NCBI GenBank assembly: GCA_946627325.1
Contig: CAMOVK010000001.1
Coordinates: 1 to 64,000, forward strand
From: an uncultured Prevotella sp.
GTDB taxonomy: Bacteria > Bacteroidota > Bacteroidia > Bacteroidales > Bacteroidaceae
DNA length: 64,000 bases
Direction of reading: 5' to 3'
Shown here: in pieces, positions 49,374-57,651 of the stretch
Layout of the letters: each line of letters starts with the position of its first letter
How positions within the stretch are numbered: the stretch's first letter is position 1
Made by a program: the position numbers and the translations under genes
The notes under the pieces: model-generated
What the model saw: only the letters and a program-made list of their open reading frames with translations
What the model was told of the DNA's origin: nothing
Database searches by the model: none

Positions 49374-49456
49374 GGGGAGTATGCCTTTTCGGCTCGAAAA
49401 GCACGTCTTTCCAACTCGGAAAGCATATCTTTCCACGCCGAAAAGACATGCTTTCC
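49374..49456. repeat. 22-bp-period palindromic array, copy 3 (4 units)
   Basis: ggggagtatgccttttc (49374), gaaaagcacgtctttcc (49396), ggaaagcatatctttcc (49418), gaaaagacatgctttcc (49440); exact 22-bp spacing. Confidence 0.93.
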
Positions 49457-49581
49457 AAACACTATGCGCAACAATCTGAAAATCAGCGGATAAACAATCC
49501 GTAAACAATCATTTTTATTTCCAACTACAATCATTAACATTAAATTAACGCAAAAAAATTTGTCCATATATTGCGAATTGT

Positions 49582-49589
49582 TATTTTTG
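49582..49589 (+). promoter_or_regulatory. Promoter: TTTG (49559-49562) - 19 bp - TATTTTTG
   Basis: Both boxes with consensus spacing, upstream of the Cys/Lys-rich protein. Confidence 0.65.
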
Positions 49590-49657
49590 CCTGTAGAATG
49601 ACGAAATTTTCGTACTAAAAAGCAATAATTTAATCTAAAAACAAACTATTAAAGACA

Positions 49658-50158
49658 ATGAAAAGAATGTTTTTACTCGCCACAATGCTCGTGGCTGCGC
49701 TTTCATTCACAATCGATGCAAGCGCTCAGACAGAGAAGAAAGAAGTGAAAAAGCAAAAACTCGTCAGAGTTGAAAAGCGCGATATTGCTCGCAAGGCTGC
49801 TGCAGTAAAGCAACTCGACGCCACTACTGCCGCAACAGAAAAGGCAGAACAGGCTACCGAAAGAAAATGTGACGGATGCAAGAAAGGCGACGGCAACTGC
49901 CCAAAAGCAAAAGCAGCTGCAGAGAAAAAAGACTGCTGCAAGAAAGAAAACGCAGCCGTTGAGAAGAAAGATTGCTGCAAGAAAGATGTTGTAAGAGCAG
50001 AGAATAAGGACTGCTGTAAAGCAGAAGGCAATAAAGCAGAATGCTCAAAGCCCGACAACAAGAAATGTGGCGATTGCAAAAAAGCCGCTGAAGACAAGGC
50101 TAAAGCCGAAAAGAAGTGCGACGGATGCAAGAAAGAAGGCAGCTGCCAAAAGAAATAA
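49658..50158 (+). CDS. Secreted Cys/Lys-rich repeat protein (putative metal-binding)
   Basis: Signal peptide MKRMFLLATMLVAALSFTIDASAQ; CDGCKK...KKDCCKK x2, NKDCCK, CGDCKK, CDGCKKEGSC. Confidence 0.85.
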   Translation: MKRMFLLATMLVAALSFTIDASAQTEKKEVKKQKLVRVEKRDIARKAAAVKQLDATTAATEKAEQATERKCDGCKKGDGNCPKAKAAAEKKDCCKKENAAVEKKDCCKKDVVRAENKDCCKAEGNKAECSKPDNKKCGDCKKAAEDKAKAEKKCDGCKKEGSCQKK

Positions 50159-50185
50159 CAATCACTTCGAAACAACAAAAACAAC

Positions 50186-50210
50186 AGCCCGAGTCGTGAT
50201 GACTCGGGCT
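50186..50210 (+). terminator. Terminator downstream of Cys/Lys-rich gene
   Basis: AGCCCGAGTC gtgat GACTCGGGCT followed by TCTTTATT. Confidence 0.88.
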
Positions 50211-50256
50211 TCTTTATTAACTATAAATTACTATAAGTATTGAAAAAAATATGTTG

Positions 50257-51225
50257 CTAGTATTTTATCAATTGTCCAGTCTTCACATTGTTCGACCTGC
50301 CAATATGGTTCAGGCGTCGCAATTCTTCAACCGTAGTTCCGCGCTTGTTGGCTATCGAATAGAGAGTTTCGCCAGCCTCAACCTTGTGGTAACGCACCGT
50401 ACCTCTATACGATGACTCCGACACAGCAGCCGACGACTTGTTCTGCGACTGTGCAATTTCGCGATTACCATTTACATCACTCGGTTTATAACCATTCTGG
50501 TCGTTCTTTCCACGCGCCTTTGTAGCCTTTGCCGACTCCCTGTCGATTGTACTACGACGGAACATATAATTGTCTGCCGTCACGTCTTGATTGCGGAAAT
50601 CGAAGAAAAGCGCAGGGTTGAGAGCAACTCCACATAAGCGAGTCTCGAAGTGAAGGTGAGTTCCTGTACTTCTTCCCGTACTTCCACCCAATCCGATAGG
50701 GTCGCCAGCACGCACGTTCATATTCTCTTTCACCAAATGCTTCGAAAGGTGTCCATAGATGGTTTCAAGTCCATTGTCGTGGCGAATGACTACATAATTG
50801 CCATAACCATTGCGCTCATACTTCACGATACGCACTTTTCCACTAAACGCGGCACGAATGGTATCGCCAAGATACACCTTTATATCCAAACCTTTGTGCA
50901 TACGTCCCCAACGCGGTCCAAAGTTCGACGTAATGACTTTGCTATACGTTGGCATATGATAATGGCGGAGATTTATATTGAAACTGTCGGGAAGAGCAGT
51001 AGCACGATGGGCATATTTGTTGTCCCAATCACCATAAAGGTCGTTGGAAGGCAATTCGTAAGACTCTTTTGCCTGTATGTTGTGAAGAACTAAAGTGTCG
51101 AGGGTTTTTACTTTTCTATCTACTGGAGCCTGGCGAGCGATAAGGTCCTGCGCAACAATGGGCGTAGAACTTATCATCATCAGGGCTACAAACGTAATTC
51201 TTTTTATCGATTTCCTTAAATTCAT
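50257..51225 (-). CDS. M23 family metallopeptidase with C-terminal LysM domain
   Basis: GRMHKGLDIKVYLGDTIRAAFSG; GTHLHFETR; YHKVEAGETLYSIANKRGTTVEELRRLN. Confidence 0.95.
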   Translation of the reverse strand: MNLRKSIKRITFVALMMISSTPIVAQDLIARQAPVDRKVKTLDTLVLHNIQAKESYELPSNDLYGDWDNKYAHRATALPDSFNINLRHYHMPTYSKVITSNFGPRWGRMHKGLDIKVYLGDTIRAAFSGKVRIVKYERNGYGNYVVIRHDNGLETIYGHLSKHLVKENMNVRAGDPIGLGGSTGRSTGTHLHFETRLCGVALNPALFFDFRNQDVTADNYMFRRSTIDRESAKATKARGKNDQNGYKPSDVNGNREIAQSQNKSSAAVSESSYRGTVRYHKVEAGETLYSIANKRGTTVEELRRLNHIGRSNNVKTGQLIKY

Positions 51226-51455
51226 CTATCTTCGTTTTCGTTAATACTAAGCACTCTCAAAAAACGAATGCTATGAGTCAAATCGTTGCCATTCACAAAC
51301 AATAAGAGGCACTCGATTTCAAAATCCGCTGCAAATATAACTTTTTATTTTTATATATATTGCCTTTTTCTAAAAAAAACTGCACATTTTAACAGTTTTT
51401 GTGTAAATTATACGGTTTTTGTTAGTTAAATACTGCTTTTTTCTTGATATTATTT

Positions 51456-53555
51456 TTATGAAATTGCCGACCAATTTATGTTGCTTTTACGCAGTTCGGC
51501 AAGTCGATTCCACAACAAGGCATGCTCAGAATGATTGCATTCGGGGTCGCGGTCAATAATTTTCTGCGCCTCGTTGCGGGCGAGTTGCACAATCTGTCCG
51601 TCACGCGCCAAGTTAGAAAGTTTTAAGTCGAAAGCCATTCCACTCTGCTGAGTTCCCTCAAGGTCGCCTGGTCCACGCAATTGAAGGTCAGCCTCAGCGA
51701 TACGAAAACCATCATTCGTGTCGCACATTATATCTATTCGCTTACGCGTTTCTGTCGTCAGTTTATTACCAGTAACGAGTATGCAGTAACTCTGGTCGGC
51801 ACCTCTACCCACTCTGCCACGCAACTGATGAAGCTGGGAAAGACCAAACCGCTGGGCTTCAAGAATGACCATCACCGAAGCATTGGGCACATTCACACCC
51901 ACTTCTATCACAGTTGTTGCAACCAAAATCTGAGTCTCTCGATGGAGAAAACGCTGCATCTCCACCTCCTTCTCTGCGGGTTTCATCTTGCCATGAACCT
52001 TACTCAAACTCAAATCGGGAAACACCTGACAAAGATGTTCGTACCCATCCTCAAGGTTTTGAAGGTCGATTTTCTCGCTTTCCTTTATCAACGGATATAC
52101 TATATATACCTGTCGCCCCTGCTCCACTTGCTGTCGGATACCAGAATAAAGATGACTTAGTTGGTTGGTATATCGATGAATCGTCTTGACAGGTTTGCGG
52201 CCAGGAGGCAATTCGTCTATCACGCTCACATCAAGGTCGCCGTAAATCGTCATGGCAAGGGTGCGTGGAATGGGCGTAGCTGTCATCACAAGAACATGAG
52301 GAGGATTGACGCTCTTAGTCCAAAGCTTTGCTCTCTGCGCTACCCCGAAACGATGTTGCTCATCAACAACAACAAAACCCAATCGAGCAAATTGCACTGT
52401 TTCCTCTATAATCGCGTGCGTACCTACTAATATATTTATACTCCCGTCTATCAATCCCTCGCTTATCTCGCGGCGCTTCTTGCCCTTAACAATGCCTGTA
52501 AGCAGCTCAACTCGCACAGGCATATCGCCAAGAAACTCCCGAATAGTAGCAAGATGTTGCTCGGCAAGTATCTCAGTCGGTGCCATTATCGCTGCTTGAT
52601 AACCATTATCGATAGCAATCAACATCGACATGAGGGCAACGAGAGTTTTCCCCGACCCTACATCGCCCTGCAAGAGACGATTCATCTGACGTCCTGAACG
52701 CATATCCTGATGTATTTCCTTAATCACCCGCTTCTGCGCACCAGTTAGTTCAAAAGGCAAATAGTGATAAAAGAATGTATTGAATACATTGCCTACACGC
52801 TCAAACACATACCCTCTGTACTTCCTACGCTGATCGCTTGCATATCGAAGAATTGTCAGTTGCACATAGAATAGTTCTTCGAATTTCAGTCGCAAACGAG
52901 CCCGTTCGCTATCTTTCACAGTCAACGGATAGTGGATTTTGCGCATCGCCTCATCGCGCGACACGAGGTTCAGGGGTTGAGTGATAAACTCCGGCAAAGT
53001 CTCGGGTAATCGTGTAGTAATCTTTGAGAGTGTATTTTTCAAGATTTTCTCCATTCCTCGCGAAGTCAATCCCTGCTTCTTCATCATCTCGGTTGTAATA
53101 TAATAGGGTTGCAACCCCATAGTCGAGAGTTCGAGATTTTCAGCCTTGTCTATCTCGGGATGTGCTATCTGAAAGCGACCATTAAACACCGTAGGCTTGC
53201 CAAATACAATATAGATGGAGTAGAGGTCGTAGTTCTGACGGATATATTTTGTTCCTGAGAACCAGACAAGGTCTAATACACCTTGCCCATCACTGAAATG
53301 CGCCACCAATCGTTTCTTTCGAGGTCCCATATCGAACTCTTCGAAACTCAGAATCTGCCCTTTCAACTGCACGAAAGGCATATCTTCGGAGAGTTCGCGT
53401 ACATGGTATAACTTACTTCGGTCAACGTATTTGTATGGGAAATACTCAAGCAATTGCCCTACCGACGTTATTTTTAGTTCGTCAGCAAGCAATTTCTTGC
53501 GTTTTGGTCCAACACCTGGCAAATATTGAATATCTTGGTCTAAAATACTTTGCAA
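51456..53555 (-). CDS. recG: ATP-dependent DNA helicase RecG
   Basis: LPGVGPKRKKLLADEL; RLLQGDVGSGKTLVALMSM; VDEQHRFGVAQR; LRGRVGRG. Confidence 0.97.
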   Translation of the reverse strand: MQSILDQDIQYLPGVGPKRKKLLADELKITSVGQLLEYFPYKYVDRSKLYHVRELSEDMPFVQLKGQILSFEEFDMGPRKKRLVAHFSDGQGVLDLVWFSGTKYIRQNYDLYSIYIVFGKPTVFNGRFQIAHPEIDKAENLELSTMGLQPYYITTEMMKKQGLTSRGMEKILKNTLSKITTRLPETLPEFITQPLNLVSRDEAMRKIHYPLTVKDSERARLRLKFEELFYVQLTILRYASDQRRKYRGYVFERVGNVFNTFFYHYLPFELTGAQKRVIKEIHQDMRSGRQMNRLLQGDVGSGKTLVALMSMLIAIDNGYQAAIMAPTEILAEQHLATIREFLGDMPVRVELLTGIVKGKKRREISEGLIDGSINILVGTHAIIEETVQFARLGFVVVDEQHRFGVAQRAKLWTKSVNPPHVLVMTATPIPRTLAMTIYGDLDVSVIDELPPGRKPVKTIHRYTNQLSHLYSGIRQQVEQGRQVYIVYPLIKESEKIDLQNLEDGYEHLCQVFPDLSLSKVHGKMKPAEKEVEMQRFLHRETQILVATTVIEVGVNVPNASVMVILEAQRFGLSQLHQLRGRVGRGADQSYCILVTGNKLTTETRKRIDIMCDTNDGFRIAEADLQLRGPGDLEGTQQSGMAFDLKLSNLARDGQIVQLARNEAQKIIDRDPECNHSEHALLWNRLAELRKSNINWSAIS

Positions 53556-53586
53556 GAGCTTATTGTTATCCTATTGTTATGTTTTC

Positions 53587-54255
53587 TTAGTTCTGTTTTT
53601 GTGCTAACAATTCTCCGACAGCCATGTCGAAAGGTGTTGTCAGTTTTATATTCTCTCTGTTTCCGTCAACTGTTGCCACTTGTTTGCCCATTGCTTCCAC
53701 TACGGAAGCATCGTCGGTAAATTGTTCTTTATAGTCCTGTTGATATGCAGCTTTTATCAGTTGGATATCGAACACTTGTGGAGTCTGTACGAGGCAGTAT
53801 TCTTTCCTATTCACATTGCAGCCGTCTATCCGCCGGAGAGTTTCAACTACTGGCACGATTGGTATTGCCGCACCAACTTGCCGAGCTGCATTGAAACATC
53901 TTTCGATAGTCTCTATGGTAACGAAAGGTCGCACTCCGTCGTGGATTGCCACACATCCTGTTTCGCTATCATCAATGGCTTGCAGTCCGTTTCTCACAGA
54001 AAAGAATCTCTCGCTGCCACCTTCCACCACTTTGTGAGGTATGTTGAATGAGTGTTTCTGACATAATTCATTCCAGAAAAGGTGTTGTTCTTTAGGCAGC
54101 ACTATCACTATCTGCGCCTCTACCTTCCATCGATAGAACTTTTCAACAGTGTGCATCAGGACAGGTTTGCCTGCCAACAGCATGAATTGCTTAGGCAAAT
54201 CGCCTCCCATGCGCAATCCTTTTCCTCCTGCAACTATAACGACTACGTCAGCCAT
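53587..54255 (-). CDS. ispD: 2-C-methyl-D-erythritol 4-phosphate cytidylyltransferase
   Basis: VVIVAGGKGLRMGGDLPKQFMLLAGKPVLMHTVEKF; VAIHDGVRPFV; DDASVVEAMG. Confidence 0.95.
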   Translation of the reverse strand: MADVVVIVAGGKGLRMGGDLPKQFMLLAGKPVLMHTVEKFYRWKVEAQIVIVLPKEQHLFWNELCQKHSFNIPHKVVEGGSERFFSVRNGLQAIDDSETGCVAIHDGVRPFVTIETIERCFNAARQVGAAIPIVPVVETLRRIDGCNVNRKEYCLVQTPQVFDIQLIKAAYQQDYKEQFTDDASVVEAMGKQVATVDGNRENIKLTTPFDMAVGELLAQKQN

Positions 54256-54821
54256 TACTCTTCTCCCATCAGATGAAGATACCTCATTCCACCTGCTATT
54301 TCTCTACTTGTCGAATTGTCGGTGAGTATTTCCAACAACGTATATCCGAAGGGCAGTGCTGCAGCAGGTCCTTCACCCGTGATGATATTTCCATCTATTG
54401 TCACCAATTCGGCTGTGTAATTTGCTCCTGTCAGTGTGTTTTCAAATCCCGGATAGCATGTTGCCTTTTTCCCTTCGACTAATCCCAGATTTCCGAAAAC
54501 GAGTGGTGCGGCACAGATTGCGGCTACTTTGCGCCCTTTTTTATAGTGTTCTACTATCAGTGAGCACAAAGGTTCGAAGTCGTTTAGGTTTGTTGCTCCA
54601 GGCAATCCACCAGGCAGAAAGAGCAAATCGGCATCTTGGAAATTGCAGTCGGCAAAGATTTTGTCTGCCAACATTGTCACTCCGTGTGCAGAAACGACCT
54701 CGCGCTGGTTTGTAATACTTACTGTCACAACTTCAACTCCACCGCGACGCAATATGTCGAGAGGGGCTATTGCCTCGATATCTTCGAAGCCTTGAGCCAG
54801 AAATTCATAAACTTTTGCCAT
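54255..54821 (-). CDS. DJ-1/PfpI family protein
   Basis: FLAQGFEDIEAIAPLDILRRGGVEVVTVSI; AAICAAPLVFG nucleophile elbow. Confidence 0.94.
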   Translation of the reverse strand: MAKVYEFLAQGFEDIEAIAPLDILRRGGVEVVTVSITNQREVVSAHGVTMLADKIFADCNFQDADLLFLPGGLPGATNLNDFEPLCSLIVEHYKKGRKVAAICAAPLVFGNLGLVEGKKATCYPGFENTLTGANYTAELVTIDGNIITGEGPAAALPFGYTLLEILTDNSTSREIAGGMRYLHLMGEE

Positions 54822-54850
54822 AATTATAATTTATTTTCATTAGAAAAATG

Positions 54851-54858
54851 TATATTTG
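54851..54858 (+). promoter_or_regulatory. -7 element TATATTTG upstream of NAD kinase
   Basis: Lies inside the ORF-track extension, supporting the downstream start at 54952. Confidence 0.55.
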
Positions 54859-54951
54859 CACATTGATATCGTCGGCACCTATCTTTTTGCAAAGATAAGT
54901 AAAAACATTGATTATCACGAAAGACCACGAAAAAATATACTCTTCAACGAT

Positions 54952-55827
54952 ATGCACTTTGCGATTTTCGGCAATCAGTATCAGGATTTCAAGGCCTCAG
55001 AACTTCATCGCGTCATTGATGTTTTGCGTGCTATAGGTGCTTCTTTTGCCATTGAGTCGGACTATGCTAAATATCTTTTCAGTCAGAATCTGATTGCAGT
55101 TTCCGATTTTTCCACTTTTTCTTCTAATGATTTTGATGCTGATTTTGCCATTTCGATGGGTGGTGATGGTACTTTTCTGACTGTTGCCAACCATGTCGGA
55201 GATAAGCAAATTCCCATCATTGGTATAAATACTGGTCGTCTTGGGTTTCTTGCAGACATTAGTCCGAGCAGTATCGAGACTTCTCTTCGATTGATTTCCC
55301 AAGGCGAATACGACATTGAGGAGCGCACTGTTATCAGTATCGAAGCCGATGGCAAGCCCCTCAGCGACAGCCATTGTGCTCTTAACGACATAGCCATACT
55401 CAAGCGCGACAATGCCTCGATGATAACTATCTCTGTTGAAATCAATGGCGAGCCCCTTACGGATTACGAAGCCGACGGTCTGATTGTGAGCACCACGACA
55501 GGTTCTACGGCATATTCTCTATCCGTTGGTGGTCCTATCCTCGTTCCTCAGACGGGCATACTGGCAATCACTCCTGTGGCTCCCCACTCTCTAAACGTGC
55601 GTCCTGTCGTTATTAGCGATTCTTCTGAGATAACGATGCGCGTGGAAAGTCGCACCCATCAGTATCTTGTTGCTATCGACGGACGTTCCGTTGACTGCAC
55701 AGAAGGCACTATCCTGACTATTAAAAAAGCGCCATACGTCATCCGCACCGTAAAGCGACGTGGACAAAGTTTTTTCAAAACCCTTCGCGAAAAGATGATG
55801 TGGGGGGCAAAATTTACCAATACATGA
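54952..55827 (+). CDS. nadK: NAD kinase
   Basis: MHFAIFGNQYQDFKASELHRVI; SMGGDGTFL; GINTGRLGFLAD; STTTGSTAYSLSVGGPIL. Confidence 0.95.
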   Translation: MHFAIFGNQYQDFKASELHRVIDVLRAIGASFAIESDYAKYLFSQNLIAVSDFSTFSSNDFDADFAISMGGDGTFLTVANHVGDKQIPIIGINTGRLGFLADISPSSIETSLRLISQGEYDIEERTVISIEADGKPLSDSHCALNDIAILKRDNASMITISVEINGEPLTDYEADGLIVSTTTGSTAYSLSVGGPILVPQTGILAITPVAPHSLNVRPVVISDSSEITMRVESRTHQYLVAIDGRSVDCTEGTILTIKKAPYVIRTVKRRGQSFFKTLREKMMWGAKFTNT

Positions 55828-57491
55828 AATTCAGAAAAGACAATTCTAAATACGGCATACGCCAGATTATCAAGTGGTTGTTGCGTGCTTGGCGTGGAAA
55901 TTATCTTCAAGCTACGCTCAATGGGCTTATTGGAGCTTCAGAAGTAGCAGTCAGTCTGGCTCAAGTATGGGCTATGAAGCACGCTATCGACATTGCCTCT
56001 CACCACACAGAGGGGTCGCTCTACTGGGCTGTAGCCATAATGGCGATACTTACTATTGCTACTTTTGCATTGGGCATTGCTGCCACTTGGATTCAAAACA
56101 TTCTCGGCATAGATGCTCAAAATCGTATGCAGCAGCAGACTCTCGACCGCATTCTACGTTCAGAGTGGCAGAACAAGTCGCGTATGCATAGTGGCGACAT
56201 GATTAACCGATTAGAGCTTGACGTGGCGAGCGTCATCAATTTTCTCACGATAACCATTCCCAGCCTCATCTCCACATTCCTTCTCTTTGCTGGAGCGTTT
56301 ATCTATCTTTATATGATGGACTCCCGTCTTGCCACAATCATCATCATAGCCATACCCTTCTTCTTGCTTTTAGGTCATGTATATATACGCCGTATGCGTC
56401 AATTAAACCGCAGCGTGCGCGAGACCGACTCTCAAGTGCAAAGCATTCTGCAAGAGTCTGTCCAGAACAGGATGCTCATCAAGACACTTGAGGGCGACAA
56501 CGACATAGTGGAACGACTCGAACACACACACAATGAGCTTAAGCAAAGAGTGGAGAAGCGCACTGCTTTCAACATCTCTTCACGTCTGATAGTCAATTCG
56601 GGCTTTGCTTTTACCTACCTGCTGGCATTTCTTTGGGCTGCCATAAGGCTGAGTGCCGACACTCTGTCGTATGGAGGTATGACTGCGTTTCTGCAACTCG
56701 TTTACAAGATTCAGACTCCTGCTCGTCAGTTGACCAGCCTCATTCCTCAAGCGGTTAGCGTGCTGACAGCCGTCGAACGACTGATGGAACTCGAAGAAGA
56801 CCCCCTCGAAGAGCAAGGAACACCGATATGGCTTGGCAACAGCAAATGTGGCATACGATTGGAAAATCTTACTTATCAATATCCCGGTGCCAACAATCTT
56901 ACTCTTCACGACCTCTCCTTCGATTTCCTTCCTGGCAAATGTACGGGAGTAGTTGGTTCCACAGGCTCGGGCAAGACCACTTTGGTAAGAATTCTTTTAG
57001 CACTATTTCATCCTCAGGAAGGAAGGGCTATCGTGTATAATGAGGATGGACTTGAACACGACATTTCGCCTCTCACGCGTTGCAACTTTGTCTATGTGCC
57101 TCAGGGTAACACTCTGATGAGCGGCACCATTCGCGACAATTTGCTCCTTGCCAAGCCCGATGCCACAGACGAAGAGATGCGAGAAGTATTGCAACAGAGC
57201 TGCTCCGAACACATATTCGACCTACCTTTGGGCATTGACACTCCCTGTACGGAGAAGGGAGGCGGCTTGAGCGAAGGTCAGTCGCAGCGAATAGCAATAG
57301 CCCGTGCACTGCTGCGCGACCGCCCTATAATGATTTTCGACGAAGCAACGTCGGCACTCGACATCGATACGGAGCGACAACTGCTGAGCAATATCCTTGC
57401 GAAAAGCAATAAAACAGTTATCTTCATTACCCACCGCAAGGCTGTGCTCAAATACTGCGACAACGTGCTTCACATTAATTCGCTCGACTAA
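55824..57491 (+). CDS. ABC transporter ATP-binding/permease protein
   Basis: TM domain plus GSTGSGKTTLVRILLALFHP Walker A and LSEGQSQRIAIARALLRDRPIMIFDEATSALD; ATGA overlap with nadK. Confidence 0.94.
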   Translation: MKFRKDNSKYGIRQIIKWLLRAWRGNYLQATLNGLIGASEVAVSLAQVWAMKHAIDIASHHTEGSLYWAVAIMAILTIATFALGIAATWIQNILGIDAQNRMQQQTLDRILRSEWQNKSRMHSGDMINRLELDVASVINFLTITIPSLISTFLLFAGAFIYLYMMDSRLATIIIIAIPFFLLLGHVYIRRMRQLNRSVRETDSQVQSILQESVQNRMLIKTLEGDNDIVERLEHTHNELKQRVEKRTAFNISSRLIVNSGFAFTYLLAFLWAAIRLSADTLSYGGMTAFLQLVYKIQTPARQLTSLIPQAVSVLTAVERLMELEEDPLEEQGTPIWLGNSKCGIRLENLTYQYPGANNLTLHDLSFDFLPGKCTGVVGSTGSGKTTLVRILLALFHPQEGRAIVYNEDGLEHDISPLTRCNFVYVPQGNTLMSGTIRDNLLLAKPDATDEEMREVLQQSCSEHIFDLPLGIDTPCTEKGGGLSEGQSQRIAIARALLRDRPIMIFDEATSALDIDTERQLLSNILAKSNKTVIFITHRKAVLKYCDNVLHINSLD

Positions 57492-57542
57492 TCAACATTG
57501 TTTTGATACACCCCTCGCAACGCCCCTATATATCGGCAATAC

Positions 57543-57625
57543 GAAAAGGCATGCTTTCCGAGGTGAAAAGCATACCTTTCCAAAGCGAAAAGCTATGCTC
57601 CCCGAGTCGGAAAGCATAGCTTTTC
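57543..57625. repeat. 22-bp-period palindromic array, copy 4 (4 units)
   Basis: gaaaaggcatgctttcc (57543), gaaaagcatacctttcc (57565), gaaaagctatgctcccc (57587), ggaaagcatagcttttc (57609); exact 22-bp spacing. Confidence 0.93.
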
Positions 57626-57651
57626 AAAATCGATATAAATACTATACCTTT

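Noticed and set aside
2511-57625. 22-bp arrays considered as CRISPR arrays
   Set aside because: The 'spacers' are only 5 bp, the repeats are imperfect 17-bp palindromes, each array has only four units, and no cas genes are visible.
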